A stretch of DNA of 64,000 nucleotides from Micromonospora profundi (GCF_011927785.1 NZ_JAATJK010000001.1:620001-684000), one strand, 5' to 3'; positions 8,214-17,829 are shown, counted from the stretch's first letter. Numbers and translations: made by a program. The notes: generated from the letters alone by a model not told the origin.

Positions 8214-10219
8214 CTACCATTCCGAACCCGCCCCTGCTCGCGGTGCGCGACGTCACCGTGTCCATCACCAAGGGCAAGCGCGAGACCGAGGCCGTGACGG
8301 GCATCGACTTCGACCTGGCCGCCGGGGAGATCGTCGCCATCGTCGGCGAGACGGGGTCGGGCAAGTCCCTGTCGGCCCTCTCCGTGCTCCAGCTGATCCG
8401 TCACCCCGTGCAGCTCACCCGCGGCAGCGTGCTGCTGGAGGGCAAGGACCTCACCACGCTCGAACCCGCCGACCTGCGCCGAGTGCGTGGCGGCGACATC
8501 GGGATGATCTTCCAGGACCCGATGACCGCGCTGAGCCCGTTCCACACGGTCGGGCAGCAGATCGGCGAGGCCATCACGCTGCACCGCAAACTGCCGAAGG
8601 CCGCGGTACGCGAGAGGATCCTGCGTCTGCTCGGCGACGTCGGCATCGTCAACCCCAAGCAGCGGATCGACCAGTACCCCCACGAGCTGTCCGGCGGCAC
8701 CCAGCAGCGCGTCATGATCGCGATGGCACTGGCCAACGAGCCCAAGCTGCTCATCGCGGACGAGCCGACGACCGGCCTCGACGTGACAGTCCAGGCACAG
8801 ATCCTGCGCCTCGTCCGCGAGGCCGCCGTGTCGTGGGGAATGGGCGTACTGCTCATCACCCACGACCTGGGTGTCGTGGCCGGCTACAGCGACCGCGTCG
8901 TCGTCATGTACGCCGGAAACGTCGTCGAGAGCGGGCCCACGGAGGAGGTTCTGGCCGCGCCTGCCCACCCCTACACGCGGGCGCTGCTCGACGCGCGGCC
9001 GGAGAACGGCAGACCCGGCACGAAACTCAACGCGATCTCCGGCGGGCCGCCGGAGCTGTTCAAGTTCCCCGTCGGCTGCCGGTTCCAGCCGCGCTGTGCG
9101 ACGGCGACCGCCGACTGCGGCACGGCGAACCCCCCGCTCCTGCCCGCGCCGGACGCCTCCGAGGGGCGGCTCGTCCGCTGCATCCATCCCTACGGGTCGC
9201 CCGCTCCGAGCGAGCCGGTCCGGTCGCCAGGCGTGTCGATCGCACCGCCCTCGGTCCGCGCCGAACCCGGCGTCACCGCCATCCACGCCGAAGGTCTGCG
9301 CCGCGTGTTCGGCAGCGGTGGGAACATCACAAAGGCTGTCGACGGGGTCGACCTCCAGCTCGCGTTCGGCGAGACCCTCGGCATCGTCGGCGAATCGGGC
9401 TGCGGCAAGTCGACGACGGCGCGGATCCTCGCCGGGCTCGACCAGCCGACCGACGGCATCATCCGGTACGCCGACGGCAAGGAACTCTCGAAGAGCCGCC
9501 GCGGCGTCGACCACACCTTCGTCCAGTACGTCTTCCAGGACACCTTCGGCTCGCTCAACCCCCGGCGTACCGTCTGGCAGATCATCGAGGAGCCGCTCCG
9601 GCGGCTCACCGATCTCTCGAAGGCCCAGCGCGCCAAGCGGATCCGCGAGTACATGGCCGAGTGCGGGCTCATGCCGAGCATCGAGTCCCGCTACCCGCAC
9701 GAGCTGTCCGGCGGCCAGCGCCAACGCGTCGGCATCTGCCGTGCTCTCGTCGTCCAGCCCAAGGTCGTCGTCATGGACGAGCCGATGTCCGGCCTCGACC
9801 TGTCGGTGCAGGCGCAGATCATCAACCTGCTGGAGGACCTCAAGAAGGACCTCGGGCTGACCGCAGTGCTCGTCTCGCACGACATCGGCGTCATCCGGCA
9901 CCTCTGCGACCGGGTCGCGGTGATGTACCTCGGCCGCGTCGTCGAGACCGGCCCGGCGAGCACACTGCTCACCGGCCCGCTGCACCCGTACACGGCGGCA
10001 CTGCTCAGCGCCGTCCCGCACCTGGGGACAGAGGAGCGCCGCACCGAGATCCCGCTGCGCGGCGATGCCGGCGACGTCGACCCGTTGTCGGTCTGCGGTT
10101 TCGCGCCGCGCTGCCCGATCGCGCGCCCCGAGTGCCGGACCCGCGAGCTGAGCCTGCAACCCGGACGCGACGGCGTGCTCGTCGCATGCCACTACCCGGG
10201 GCAGTTCGACCAAGCCTGA
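8210..10219 (+). CDS. Fused double ATPase of the importer (DppD-DppF in one chain)
   Basis: A 669-residue chain carries two complete ABC ATPase domains. The first has GETGSGKS, LSGGTQQR and LLIADEPT. The second has GESGCGKST, LSGGQRQR and VVMDEPMSG. Each domain is followed by the oligopeptide/dipeptide C-terminal region, with HPYTRALL and CRFQPRC in the first and HPYTAALL and CGFAPRCPIARPEC in the second. The first signature motif has T in place of the usual M or Q, a mild deviation. The ATG overlaps the DppC-type stop. It powers the import of the ligand captured by the lipoprotein at 2413. Confidence 0.93.
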   Translation: MTTIPNPPLLAVRDVTVSITKGKRETEAVTGIDFDLAAGEIVAIVGETGSGKSLSALSVLQLIRHPVQLTRGSVLLEGKDLTTLEPADLRRVRGGDIGMIFQDPMTALSPFHTVGQQIGEAITLHRKLPKAAVRERILRLLGDVGIVNPKQRIDQYPHELSGGTQQRVMIAMALANEPKLLIADEPTTGLDVTVQAQILRLVREAAVSWGMGVLLITHDLGVVAGYSDRVVVMYAGNVVESGPTEEVLAAPAHPYTRALLDARPENGRPGTKLNAISGGPPELFKFPVGCRFQPRCATATADCGTANPPLLPAPDASEGRLVRCIHPYGSPAPSEPVRSPGVSIAPPSVRAEPGVTAIHAEGLRRVFGSGGNITKAVDGVDLQLAFGETLGIVGESGCGKSTTARILAGLDQPTDGIIRYADGKELSKSRRGVDHTFVQYVFQDTFGSLNPRRTVWQIIEEPLRRLTDLSKAQRAKRIREYMAECGLMPSIESRYPHELSGGQRQRVGICRALVVQPKVVVMDEPMSGLDLSVQAQIINLLEDLKKDLGLTAVLVSHDIGVIRHLCDRVAVMYLGRVVETGPASTLLTGPLHPYTAALLSAVPHLGTEERRTEIPLRGDAGDVDPLSVCGFAPRCPIARPECRTRELSLQPGRDGVLVACHYPGQFDQA

Positions 10220-10284
10220 GTTACCTGCCGCTGTGCCCCGCGCAGCCGAAGTAGCACCGCCACAAAGTAGAGGAAGGCCGATAC

Positions 10285-11724
10285 ATGAACGAGCTGTCAC
10301 AGTGTGATGTTCTGGTCCGGGGCCGGGTCATCACGATGGACGCCAACAGGCGCGTGCTCTCCGACGGCTGGGTCGCCATCACCGACGGCGCCATCGTCGA
10401 GGTCGGCACCGGGCCGGCCCCCTACCAGCCGGGCGAGACCTGGGGCGGTGCCGACTACCTCGTCATGCCGGGGCTCGTCAACACCCACACGCACCTCGTC
10501 CAGGGCTGCATCCGCAGCATGGCCGAGGGCACGAAGTTCCAGGAGCGGCTGTTCGGGTTCTACTACCCGATGACCGGCGCCTGCGACGAGGAGCGGTCCT
10601 ACTGGTCGGCGATGACGCCGACGCTCGACCTGCTGCGCTCGGGCGTGACCACGACGACCGACGACCACTTCACCCACGCCAACAAGCGCTCGATGGACGG
10701 CGTGCTTCGCGCCCTTACCGACTCGGGCATCCGCGCCCGTGCCGCGCGCCTGCTCATCAACGACCCGCTCGCGGTGCCGGAGGAGCTGCGCGAGGACATC
10801 GACACGGCCCTGAGCGAGACCGACCGGCTCGCGGCTGCCTTCGACTCCGAGACGATGTCGGTCACGGCCAGCTCGATCGGCATCACCTACGTCAGCGAGT
10901 CCGACCTGCGCGCGCTCTACCAGTGGACGCTCGACAAGGGCAAGCAGTTCGACATCCACGCCCCCTCGATGATGGACGGCGCGTACCTCAAGGAGGTCCG
11001 TGGCTGGGAGGGCGGCTCGTTCGAGTGGCTGCACTCGGAGGGCATGCTCGACAAGCACGTCATCGGCATCCACGCCCAGCACATCCGCCCGGGTGAGGCC
11101 GAGCTGATCGCCCGCGCCGGCGCCACCATCTCCCTGGTTCCGGACATGGAACTCATCCTGGGCATGGTCACCTTCGACTCGCGTCAGTACCTCGACGCCG
11201 GGGTCACCGTCGGTATCGGCCTCGACGGCCCGGTCGTCTCGTACGGCCACAACTACTGGCTCGGGCTGCGGTCGTACCTCATGGCCCAGCGCATCGGTGA
11301 CAGCGCGCGGCGGCTCACCCGCGGCGACAAGGGCAACTTCGGCGACGAGCTGCTGTTCGGCACCGCGGAGGAGGCGCTCGAACTCGGCACCATCGGCGGC
11401 GCCCGGGCGCTCGGTCTCGGTGACCGGATCGGGTCGCTCGAGGTGGGCAAGGAAGCCGACCTGCTCGTCATCGACATGTCGCGCGAGACGACGGCGGCTC
11501 CCGACGGGGCGCTGCTTGCCAACCTCGTCTGGTCCGGTGGCCCGGCCCCCGACTCCATCGACCGGGTCGTCGTGCGCGGTCGCACGATGATGCGCCGAGG
11601 CGAGCCGGTGCAGGTCGACCTCAAGGAGGCCGTGCGTCGCGCGAACGAGGTCCAGCGCGAGCTGTTCGAGGAGACCGGCTGCGACAGCTTCCTTCGGCGC
11701 GGCTCGACCTGGCAGTGGTCGTGA
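10285..11724 (+). CDS. Amidohydrolase-superfamily enzyme (TrzN/AtzA/SsnA-like)
   Basis: Metal-dependent hydrolase of 479 residues. A beta-sandwich N-terminus is followed by PGLVNTHTHL, with metal ligands His68 and His70, then a third histidine region GIHAQHI near residue 255, and the late aspartate segment VGIGLDGPVV. The C-terminus EVGKEADLLVIDM is typical of the cytosine-deaminase/chlorohydrolase branch. Relatives deaminate or dechlorinate heterocycles such as s-triazines, or act on guanine and S-adenosylhomocysteine. A good RBS (GAGGAA, 10272-10277) precedes ATG 10285. It is probably the committed ring or amide hydrolysis step of the island; the substrate is not identifiable. Confidence 0.85.
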   Translation: MNELSQCDVLVRGRVITMDANRRVLSDGWVAITDGAIVEVGTGPAPYQPGETWGGADYLVMPGLVNTHTHLVQGCIRSMAEGTKFQERLFGFYYPMTGACDEERSYWSAMTPTLDLLRSGVTTTTDDHFTHANKRSMDGVLRALTDSGIRARAARLLINDPLAVPEELREDIDTALSETDRLAAAFDSETMSVTASSIGITYVSESDLRALYQWTLDKGKQFDIHAPSMMDGAYLKEVRGWEGGSFEWLHSEGMLDKHVIGIHAQHIRPGEAELIARAGATISLVPDMELILGMVTFDSRQYLDAGVTVGIGLDGPVVSYGHNYWLGLRSYLMAQRIGDSARRLTRGDKGNFGDELLFGTAEEALELGTIGGARALGLGDRIGSLEVGKEADLLVIDMSRETTAAPDGALLANLVWSGGPAPDSIDRVVVRGRTMMRRGEPVQVDLKEAVRRANEVQRELFEETGCDSFLRRGSTWQWS

Positions 11725-12632
11725 CGAGCGACGCGGCGCTGGACGCCCCCGCGAACCCCACCATCGGGTGGATCGGGCTGGGCGGCATGGGGATGGCGAT
11801 GGCCACGAGGCTCGTCGATCGTGGCCGTCCCGTCCTCGGATGGAACCGGAGCGCGGCACGCGCGGCCGACGCCGCCGCCCACGGGGTCACTGTCACATCG
11901 GACATCTCCGAGGTGGCAGCGCGCGACATCGTCGTCAGCACGCTGCCCGACGACGAGGTGGTGCGCGAGGTTCTCGCCGGTGACACGGTCCTCGCGGCCG
12001 TGTCGCCGGGCAGCGTCCACGTCAACTGCGCCACCATCTCGCCAGGGCTGTCGCGCGACCTCGACGGCCTCTACCGGGCTCGGGGCGCGCACTACGTCTC
12101 GGCGCCGGTCTTCGGTCGGTCCGCGGCAGCGGTCAATGGTCAGCTCACTGTCGTCGCGGGTGGGGACGCGGAGCCGGTGGATCTGATCCGTCCGGTCCTC
12201 GCCGACCTGGCGGTCAGTGTCCACGCCTTTCCGGAGGCGGCACAGGCCAACCTGGTCAAGATCCTCGGCAACTACCTGATCGCCGTCACGGCCAGCTCGC
12301 TCGGCGAGGTGGCCGGGGTCGCCGAGAGTGCCGGGGTGGACCCGGGACAGCTGCTCGACGTACTCACCGAGCGGTTGTTCTCCGGGCTGATCCACCGCGC
12401 CTACGGCGAGATGGTCGTGGCACAGCGTTACGAGCCGGTCGCATTCACGATGCGGCTGGGAAAGAAGGACGTCGACCTGGCCCGCGCCCAGGCGCAGCAG
12501 CACGCGGGTCGGCTGCCCCTCGGTGACGTCATCGCCGGGGCGCTCGGCGAGGGCGTCGACGGCACGGCCGCCGACAAGGACTGGGCGTTCGTCGCGGAGT
12601 GGTTCCGGACGCAGGCTGGAGGATCGAAATGA
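11721..12632 (+). CDS. 3-hydroxyisobutyrate dehydrogenase-like NAD(P)-dependent oxidoreductase
   Basis: Beta-hydroxyacid dehydrogenase of about 303 residues. The dinucleotide-binding loop is IGWIGLGGMGMAM, the substrate-binding segment resembles GSVHVNCATISP, and the conserved catalytic lysine lies in NLVKILGNYLI. Such enzymes oxidise 3-hydroxyacids or reduce the aldehydes, and some are imine reductases with this same fold. GTG 11721 overlaps the preceding stop (GTGA); GTG 11715 in the same frame is possible. It is co-transcribed with the amidohydrolase and the Gfo/Idh gene. Confidence 0.85.
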   Translation: MTSDAALDAPANPTIGWIGLGGMGMAMATRLVDRGRPVLGWNRSAARAADAAAHGVTVTSDISEVAARDIVVSTLPDDEVVREVLAGDTVLAAVSPGSVHVNCATISPGLSRDLDGLYRARGAHYVSAPVFGRSAAAVNGQLTVVAGGDAEPVDLIRPVLADLAVSVHAFPEAAQANLVKILGNYLIAVTASSLGEVAGVAESAGVDPGQLLDVLTERLFSGLIHRAYGEMVVAQRYEPVAFTMRLGKKDVDLARAQAQQHAGRLPLGDVIAGALGEGVDGTAADKDWAFVAEWFRTQAGGSK

Positions 12633-13594
12633 GCCGTTGGCTCGTCGTGGGATATGGCCGGGCCGGCGAGGTGCACGCGGCCGCGCTCTCGCGTGTCTCG
12701 ACGGCAGTCGTCGCCGGTGTCGTCGAGGCCTCGCCGGAGGCCCGCGAACGAGCCTCCGCCGCGGGCTATGCCGTGCACAGCGATCTCGACGCGGCGATCA
12801 AGGAGGCGCGTCCCGACGCGATCTCGGTGGCGCTGCCGCACGATCTGCACGAATGGACCGTCGAGGTGGCGGCGGCCAACGGGATTCCCGTCCTCGTGGA
12901 GAAGCCGCTCGCCCGCGACGCCGAAGAGGCGGGCCGGATGGTGGCCGTCGCCAGGGCCGGCGGTGTCGAACTCGGCTGCCTGATGAACTACCGGTCCTAC
13001 GCCCAACTGCGTTGGATCCGGGACATCGTCGCCGATGGCACGCTGCGGGTGCACAACGTCGTCGTCGAGGTCAACCTGCCGGCGGCCGTGCAGGTGCCCG
13101 GTTGGCAGACGAGCGAGGCCCGGGCGGGACGCGGCCTCCTCCTCACCGTCGGGGTCCACTACCTCGATCTGCTCGCCTGGTGGTTCGGTGCTCCGGAGCG
13201 CCTCGTGGCCGACGTCAGGGGATCGTTCGACGATGCCGCGACGGCGCTCATCGCGCTGCCCGGCGACGTCCGGGCGGCCGTCTCGATGGTGGCCGTCGCA
13301 GCCCGTGGCGCAGGCGTACGGATCACCCTCTCCGCCAGCGAGGGGACCGTTGTCATCGAAGGTTCCCGGGTGGTGTCGAGCCCCGAGGGCATGACCCCGC
13401 CGGAGCCGGAGACCGAGGGCGCGGACCTGCTGTACGGCGCGGGCCATCTGGAGTATTTTCGGGCGGCCGATCGTGCCGTAGAACTGGGGAGACCCTTCCC
13501 CGTGAGCGGGGACGACGGCCTGGAAGCCGTACGCCTCGTGGATCTCTGGTACGCCTCGGCGCGGGCCGGAGGATGGGTCGGGTACGGCGAGTAA
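12629..13594 (+). CDS. Gfo/Idh/MocA-family oxidoreductase
   Basis: NAD(P)-dependent dehydrogenase of 321 residues. The Rossmann segment VVGYGRAGEVHAAALS is at residues 5-20, and the family signature EKPLARDAEEAG carries the lysine that contacts cofactor and substrate. A C-terminal alpha/beta dimer domain follows. ATG 12629 overlaps the previous stop (ATGA) and has GGAGG at 12618-12622, so translation is coupled yet independently primed. Family members oxidise sugars, inositols and related polyols. Its role in this pathway is open, possibly reduction of an imine or ketone intermediate. Confidence 0.85.
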   Translation: MSRWLVVGYGRAGEVHAAALSRVSTAVVAGVVEASPEARERASAAGYAVHSDLDAAIKEARPDAISVALPHDLHEWTVEVAAANGIPVLVEKPLARDAEEAGRMVAVARAGGVELGCLMNYRSYAQLRWIRDIVADGTLRVHNVVVEVNLPAAVQVPGWQTSEARAGRGLLLTVGVHYLDLLAWWFGAPERLVADVRGSFDDAATALIALPGDVRAAVSMVAVAARGAGVRITLSASEGTVVIEGSRVVSSPEGMTPPEPETEGADLLYGAGHLEYFRAADRAVELGRPFPVSGDDGLEAVRLVDLWYASARAGGWVGYGE

Positions 13595-13683
13595 CATGGC
13601 GACCCACCACGACCGGCTTACCGGCACCGTGCTCGATGCCACTGACGGCGGCCGAGGGGCACGATTTGGGAAGGGACAGACAG

Positions 13684-14514
13684 TTGTCGCAGGGCAGGCA
13701 GCGGGCTGACGCTGAGCTCCAGATGGGGGCTCAGGTCTCGAGCGCCACAATCGCGACGGTCGTGCGGGCCGCGGATCTGTTGATGTATTTCAAGGACGCA
13801 CCGACCCGTGACCTGGGCGTCAGTGAGATCGCCGACGGGCTCGGCATGTCGAAGGCGGCCACACACCGCATGCTCGCATCGCTACGCGTGCGCGGTCTGA
13901 TCGAGCTCGACGAGACGACGCGCCGATACTCCCTCGGCATCGGCATAATGCAACTCGGTCTCGCCTACATGGAGCACATCGACATTCGTCGGATGGCGCA
14001 TCCGGAGCTCGTCCGGCTGTCGAACCGGACGAACGAGACGGCGACCCTGTCCGTGCGCGTGGACCAGCGCAGGCGCATCTACGTCGACGAGGTCGTGCCC
14101 CGGCGCGAGGTCATCATGTCGGTGAGCCTCGGCACGCCGTACCCGCTGCACGCGGGCGCGTCGTCGAAGGCGTTCCTCGCCTTCTTCACTGAGGACGGGA
14201 TCGACCGTTACCTCGAAAACGCACTGGAACCGGTCACCGACGGCACGATCACCGACACGGCGGCTCTGCTCAAGGAGCTCAGGGTCGTCCGGGAGCGGGG
14301 CTGGGCGCGGTCGACAGGGGAGCGTCGCAGCGGTGCCGCATCGGTCGCCGCGCCGGTCTTCGACCACAAGGGCGCGGTTACGGCCGTCATCAGCGTGTGT
14401 GGGCCCAAGGAGCGGTTCGAGGCCGAGTTCGACGACTGCCGCGACGCGTTGCTCGAGTCGACCGCGCGGCTGTCCGCGCGCCTCGGCTGGGAGCCCGGCC
14501 GCACGGAGCGATGA
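13684..14514 (+). CDS. IclR-family transcriptional regulator
   Basis: About 276 residues. An N-terminal winged helix-turn-helix shows LGVSEIADGLGMSKAATHRML, and the C-terminal IclR effector domain includes RVDQRRRIYVDEV, PYPLHAGASSKAFLAF and FDHKGAVTAVISVCG. TTG 13684 is chosen because GGGAAGGGA lies about 8 nt upstream; ATG 13723 is an alternative that keeps the whole HTH. It closes the catabolic island and is the best candidate to bind the GTTCC/GGAAC dyads at 2272 and 5415. IclR proteins commonly act as substrate-responsive regulators of adjacent catabolic genes. Confidence 0.9.
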   Translation: MSQGRQRADAELQMGAQVSSATIATVVRAADLLMYFKDAPTRDLGVSEIADGLGMSKAATHRMLASLRVRGLIELDETTRRYSLGIGIMQLGLAYMEHIDIRRMAHPELVRLSNRTNETATLSVRVDQRRRIYVDEVVPRREVIMSVSLGTPYPLHAGASSKAFLAFFTEDGIDRYLENALEPVTDGTITDTAALLKELRVVRERGWARSTGERRSGAASVAAPVFDHKGAVTAVISVCGPKERFEAEFDDCRDALLESTARLSARLGWEPGRTER

Positions 14515-14647
14515 CCGGTCGTCGGTAACCGGTACCGGCCGGGGTGGTGCAGGCTGTACCAAAGGAGGGCAGCAGGGGGGATCGCCCCAGATTCGGGCTT
14601 CTTGCACCGTTGATGGTGTCACGTGTTGCCGACACCGAGGAGCCATC

Positions 14648-15850
14648 ATGCCCGCCAAAACAGGCGATCCCGCCCGCCGCCGTCGAACCACGCGGATGGC
14701 CGCCGTCGCGGTGGCCGCCGCCGTTGTCGGCGCCGCCCTGACCGGCCCGTCTGCGTTCGCCGACTCCGACTCCGGTCGGCACGGCGGCCCCCGGGACGCC
14801 GTTCAGCGGCATCTGGACGGACTGGTCAGCGAGAGCGGCTTCCCCGGTGCGCTCGCCTCCGTGCGGGGGGCCGGCGGGCGCGAGCGCGACTACACGGCAG
14901 GGGTCAGCGACCTCCAGAAGCGTCGCCCGGTGCCCCGCGACGCCCAGGTCCGCATCGGCAGCAACACCAAGACGTTCACCGCTGTGGTCGTCCTCCAACT
15001 GGTGGGCGAGGGCCGCATCGACCTGGACGCCACCGTCGAGCACCACCTGCCGGGCGTCGTGCGCGGCAACGGCCACGACGGCAGCAAGATCACCGTACGT
15101 CAGCTGCTGCAACAGACGAGCGGCCTGCCCGACTACGACGACGTGCTGTTCACCAAGCCGCAGGACCTGATCGACAAGAGTCGCTCGTACTACGGGCCGC
15201 GTCGGCTTGTGGACGCGGCGCTCACGAACACGCCGCACTTTCCGCCGGGGGAGAGGTGGGAGTACAGCAACACCAACTTCGTCCTCGCCGGGCTCATCGT
15301 CGAACAGGTCACCGAACGTCCGATCGGCGAGGAGATCACCAACCGCATCATCCGGCCGCTGAAGCTGCGGGACACCTACTGGCCGGGCGTCGGTGAGCAG
15401 CGTCTTCGCGGCACCCACCCGCGCGGCTACGTCGCGGTGGCCCCTGGCGCCCCGTGGGTGGACGTCACCGAGATGGACCCGTCCCTGGGCTGGGCGGCAG
15501 GTCAACTGGTCTCCACGCCGGACGAGCTGCGGACCTTCTTCGACGCGCTGGTGGGCGGCAAATTGCTCAAGCCCGCCCAGCAGGCGGCACTGATGACGAC
15601 AGTGCCCGCGCCCGGGTTCGAGCCGGCCGGACAGTACGCGTACGGGCTGGGTGTGGCCCGGTACGAGCTGCCCTGCGGCGGCTACGCCTGGGGGCACGGC
15701 GGCGACATCCAGGGCTTCCAGACCCGCAACCTCGCCACCCAGGACGGCCGGAGCGCGGTGGTGGCCGTGACCGGTCTGCCGACGACCGGGGAGATGCTCG
15801 TCGCGGTGAACAAGACCGTCGAGACGGCGCTGTGCGGCACCGGTAGCTGA
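14648..15850 (+). CDS. Secreted serine hydrolase, beta-lactamase/DD-peptidase fold
   Basis: Exported protein of 400 residues. Arg-rich n-region, hydrophobic segment MAAVAVAAAVVGAALTGP and AFA cleavage site fall near residue 37. The penicillin-binding fold motifs are present: SNTK (nucleophile Ser and Lys), YSNTN (Tyr-x-Asn) and GHGGDIQG (the HGG variant of KTG). This matches the class C/Streptomyces R61 D-Ala-D-Ala carboxypeptidase and esterase group. No membrane anchor is visible, so it is likely extracellular. ATG 14648 begins the signal peptide; upstream codons in frame belong to the IclR shadow. It could be a DD-carboxypeptidase, D-aminopeptidase or esterase. Confidence 0.88.
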   Translation: MPAKTGDPARRRRTTRMAAVAVAAAVVGAALTGPSAFADSDSGRHGGPRDAVQRHLDGLVSESGFPGALASVRGAGGRERDYTAGVSDLQKRRPVPRDAQVRIGSNTKTFTAVVVLQLVGEGRIDLDATVEHHLPGVVRGNGHDGSKITVRQLLQQTSGLPDYDDVLFTKPQDLIDKSRSYYGPRRLVDAALTNTPHFPPGERWEYSNTNFVLAGLIVEQVTERPIGEEITNRIIRPLKLRDTYWPGVGEQRLRGTHPRGYVAVAPGAPWVDVTEMDPSLGWAAGQLVSTPDELRTFFDALVGGKLLKPAQQAALMTTVPAPGFEPAGQYAYGLGVARYELPCGGYAWGHGGDIQGFQTRNLATQDGRSAVVAVTGLPTTGEMLVAVNKTVETALCGTGS

Positions 15851-15875
15851 CGTCCTCCACTATCGACCCGGTTTC

Positions 15876-15920
15876 GGTGAGAGCGGGGTATCCGACTCGT
15901 GCGGATACCCCGCTGTCACC
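15876..15920. terminator. Bidirectional terminator between convergent genes
   Basis: A 19-bp stem with one mismatch (GGTGAGAGCGGGGTATCCG and its complement) and a short loop lies between the serine hydrolase gene and the minus-strand gene ending at 15938. It serves both converging units. Confidence 0.8.
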
Positions 15921-15937
15921 GTTGCGCTGGCCTCGTT

Positions 15938-16510
15938 TCAGTCGCGTCGGGCGGAGCCGAGGAACGCGTACGTCAGCAAGCCCGCGACCGCCAGGACGGC
16001 GGCGACCACCGCAGCGGGTCGGCTGGTGTGGGGTTGGCCCTGCCAGGTGGCGAGGGCGCCCCAGGTGCTCGACTGGGGGAACAGGGCGGCGACGACCGTC
16101 CACCCCAGGGGGAGGAACCAGGCGCGGGCCGCGCCGACGACGCTCGCGCACAGGGCGGTCAGGCCCAGCAGGCCAGCGGTGTCGCGGAGCACCAGCGCGG
16201 CGGGGCCGAAACGGGCGCCGGTGGGCACTGTGGCGAGGAGTACGACGAGCACGAGCGCCAGCGCGGCCAGCAGGTGCAGGGCTCGCCGCCAGGGCCAGCG
16301 CAGTGACGCGGTGCGCTCCAGGTCCTCGTCCGGGGCGGCAAGCGTTGTCGACAGGACCGACACCATCAGCACGATCGTCAGCACGACGATCAGGAGGATG
16401 GCGTCGCGTTCCTTGGCGAGGGTCAGCCACAGCGCCCAGATCAGGGCGGCTCCACCGACGGAAGCGGCCACTGCCAGGGGTACGCGTCGCGCGCGCAGGT
16501 GGAGGGTCAC
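15938..16510 (-). CDS. Small ABC-2-like integral membrane protein
   Basis: The 190-residue hydrophobic protein has about five membrane spans (for example ALIWALWLTLA, ILLIVVLTIVLMVSVL, LLAALALVLVVLLATV). GTG at 16510 overlaps the stop of the upstream gene (GTGA), so it is translationally coupled and is the last gene of the sigma/anti-sigma/ABC run. No catalytic motif is seen. It is probably a second permease-like subunit or an accessory of the exporter whose ATPase is at 17826-18626. Function unassigned. Confidence 0.75.
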   Translation of the reverse strand: MTLHLRARRVPLAVAASVGGAALIWALWLTLAKERDAILLIVVLTIVLMVSVLSTTLAAPDEDLERTASLRWPWRRALHLLAALALVLVVLLATVPTGARFGPAALVLRDTAGLLGLTALCASVVGAARAWFLPLGWTVVAALFPQSSTWGALATWQGQPHTSRPAAVVAAVLAVAGLLTYAFLGSARRD

Positions 16511-17829
16511 CGCGACAGCAGCCCGGTGCTGTCGCGGCAGGCCAGAATCGCGTCGCGTACCGCCGTCACGCGGGAGAGCGCCTCCGGTTCCGGCAGCTTT
16601 TGCAGCCCCTGCCACAGCGCGACAGCCTCGGCAGTGGTCTCCGGATCCTCCTCGAACACCTCGGGGATCTCCTCGACGGCGGAGACCGGCTGCCTGCCGA
16701 GCAGGTAGTAGGCGGCTGCCCGTTCGACCGCGCCGTTGCGCTCGCAGCGCGTGTCGGCGTACCCGATGCCCAGACCGAAGACCATCTCGGGCACCACGAC
16801 GTCGGGATGGGCCAGGCCGCCGCGTTCGTCGATCCGGACGAAAACCGTGACGACGTCGAGGTCACGCGCCGGCGCACCATCGGTGAGGTAGGCCCGCCGC
16901 TCCTCGTGCGCCTGGGTGGGGGCGTTCGGCAGCTTCGCGAGGACTGCAAGCCCTTCGCGGGCGAGCGGGGTCAGGGTGTCGAGCACGTTGGCGTGGATCC
17001 GGGTGACGCAGACCTTCGGCGCGTCGTCGGTGCAGACGAGTTCGCGGGCGACCGGATCGACCGGTGCGACGAGAGTGGCCTCGTCGCGGGGGACGATCGC
17101 CGCTGCGGCGCCGAAGCCGAGCAGCACCGGCAGCGCGGCGGCCAGCCAGACCCGTGGGTTCCGGGCGACCAGCAGCAGTACGCCCGTCAGCGCGAGCCCG
17201 ACCATCCAGATGGCGAGCGCGGCGGTGACCCCCGCGTCGATGGTCTGGAACGGATAGAACGAGCCGCTGCCGTAGGCGGGGGACAGCACCGCAGCCATCC
17301 AGTCCGGCTGCATGATCGCTGTGAAGAAGACCAGCAGCACACCGGCCACGGCGAGCACGGGGGCGGTCACCAGTGCGGGCAGCAGCCGCCCGATGCCCAG
17401 GCCGAGCCAGGTCGCCGCGACCAGAGAGAACGCGCCGACAAGCACGATGGCGACGACGTCCGGCGGAAAGTAGCCGGCGGTCGAGGCGAGCTGCACGCCA
17501 CCCGCGACGACGACGAGCACGTAGGCGAGCCCGAGCGTGGCCCCCATCGCGACGAGCACCGGCAGCATCCGCCGCAACGGTGAGCGGGGTGTGGTGTCGA
17601 ACAGCTCACCGACCTTGGCGCGGTGCTCGCGGCGGCCCTGCCACGCGCCGGCGGCCAGGGCGATCGGCCACAGCAGGATCATGTATTCCTTCGTGGTCAG
17701 TGCGAGGGACAACCACCCGTCCGACCAGCGCCCTCGGGCGAGGTAGAGAGTGGCCACACCGACCGTCAACGCGAGCAGGGCAGCGCCGACAGCTGCGGAG
17801 CGGCGCAACTCGATCCGGAGGATGCTCAT
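16507..17829 (-). CDS. ABC-2-type membrane protein with extracytoplasmic C-terminal domain
   Basis: 440 residues. It starts MSILRIELRRSAAVG, followed by six or so membrane spans in the first 260 residues. About 160 soluble residues follow, containing four cysteines (VCTDDAPKVC, TRCERNGA, ILACRDS) that could form disulfides. The first half resembles the ABC-2 permeases encoded next to GldA-like ATPases; the soluble tail is not recognised. ATG 17829 overlaps the ATPase stop (ATGA). It is likely the membrane channel of an exporter or a sensor-like permease. Confidence 0.75.
   Translation of the reverse strand: MSILRIELRRSAAVGAALLALTVGVATLYLARGRWSDGWLSLALTTKEYMILLWPIALAAGAWQGRREHRAKVGELFDTTPRSPLRRMLPVLVAMGATLGLAYVLVVVAGGVQLASTAGYFPPDVVAIVLVGAFSLVAATWLGLGIGRLLPALVTAPVLAVAGVLLVFFTAIMQPDWMAAVLSPAYGSGSFYPFQTIDAGVTAALAIWMVGLALTGVLLLVARNPRVWLAAALPVLLGFGAAAAIVPRDEATLVAPVDPVARELVCTDDAPKVCVTRIHANVLDTLTPLAREGLAVLAKLPNAPTQAHEERRAYLTDGAPARDLDVVTVFVRIDERGGLAHPDVVVPEMVFGLGIGYADTRCERNGAVERAAAYYLLGRQPVSAVEEIPEVFEEDPETTAEAVALWQGLQKLPEPEALSRVTAVRDAILACRDSTGLLSR

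Noticed and set aside
7478..10300. 940-residue frame on the minus strand
   Set aside because: Antisense to the permease and double ATPase genes, with no start context and no recognisable domain.
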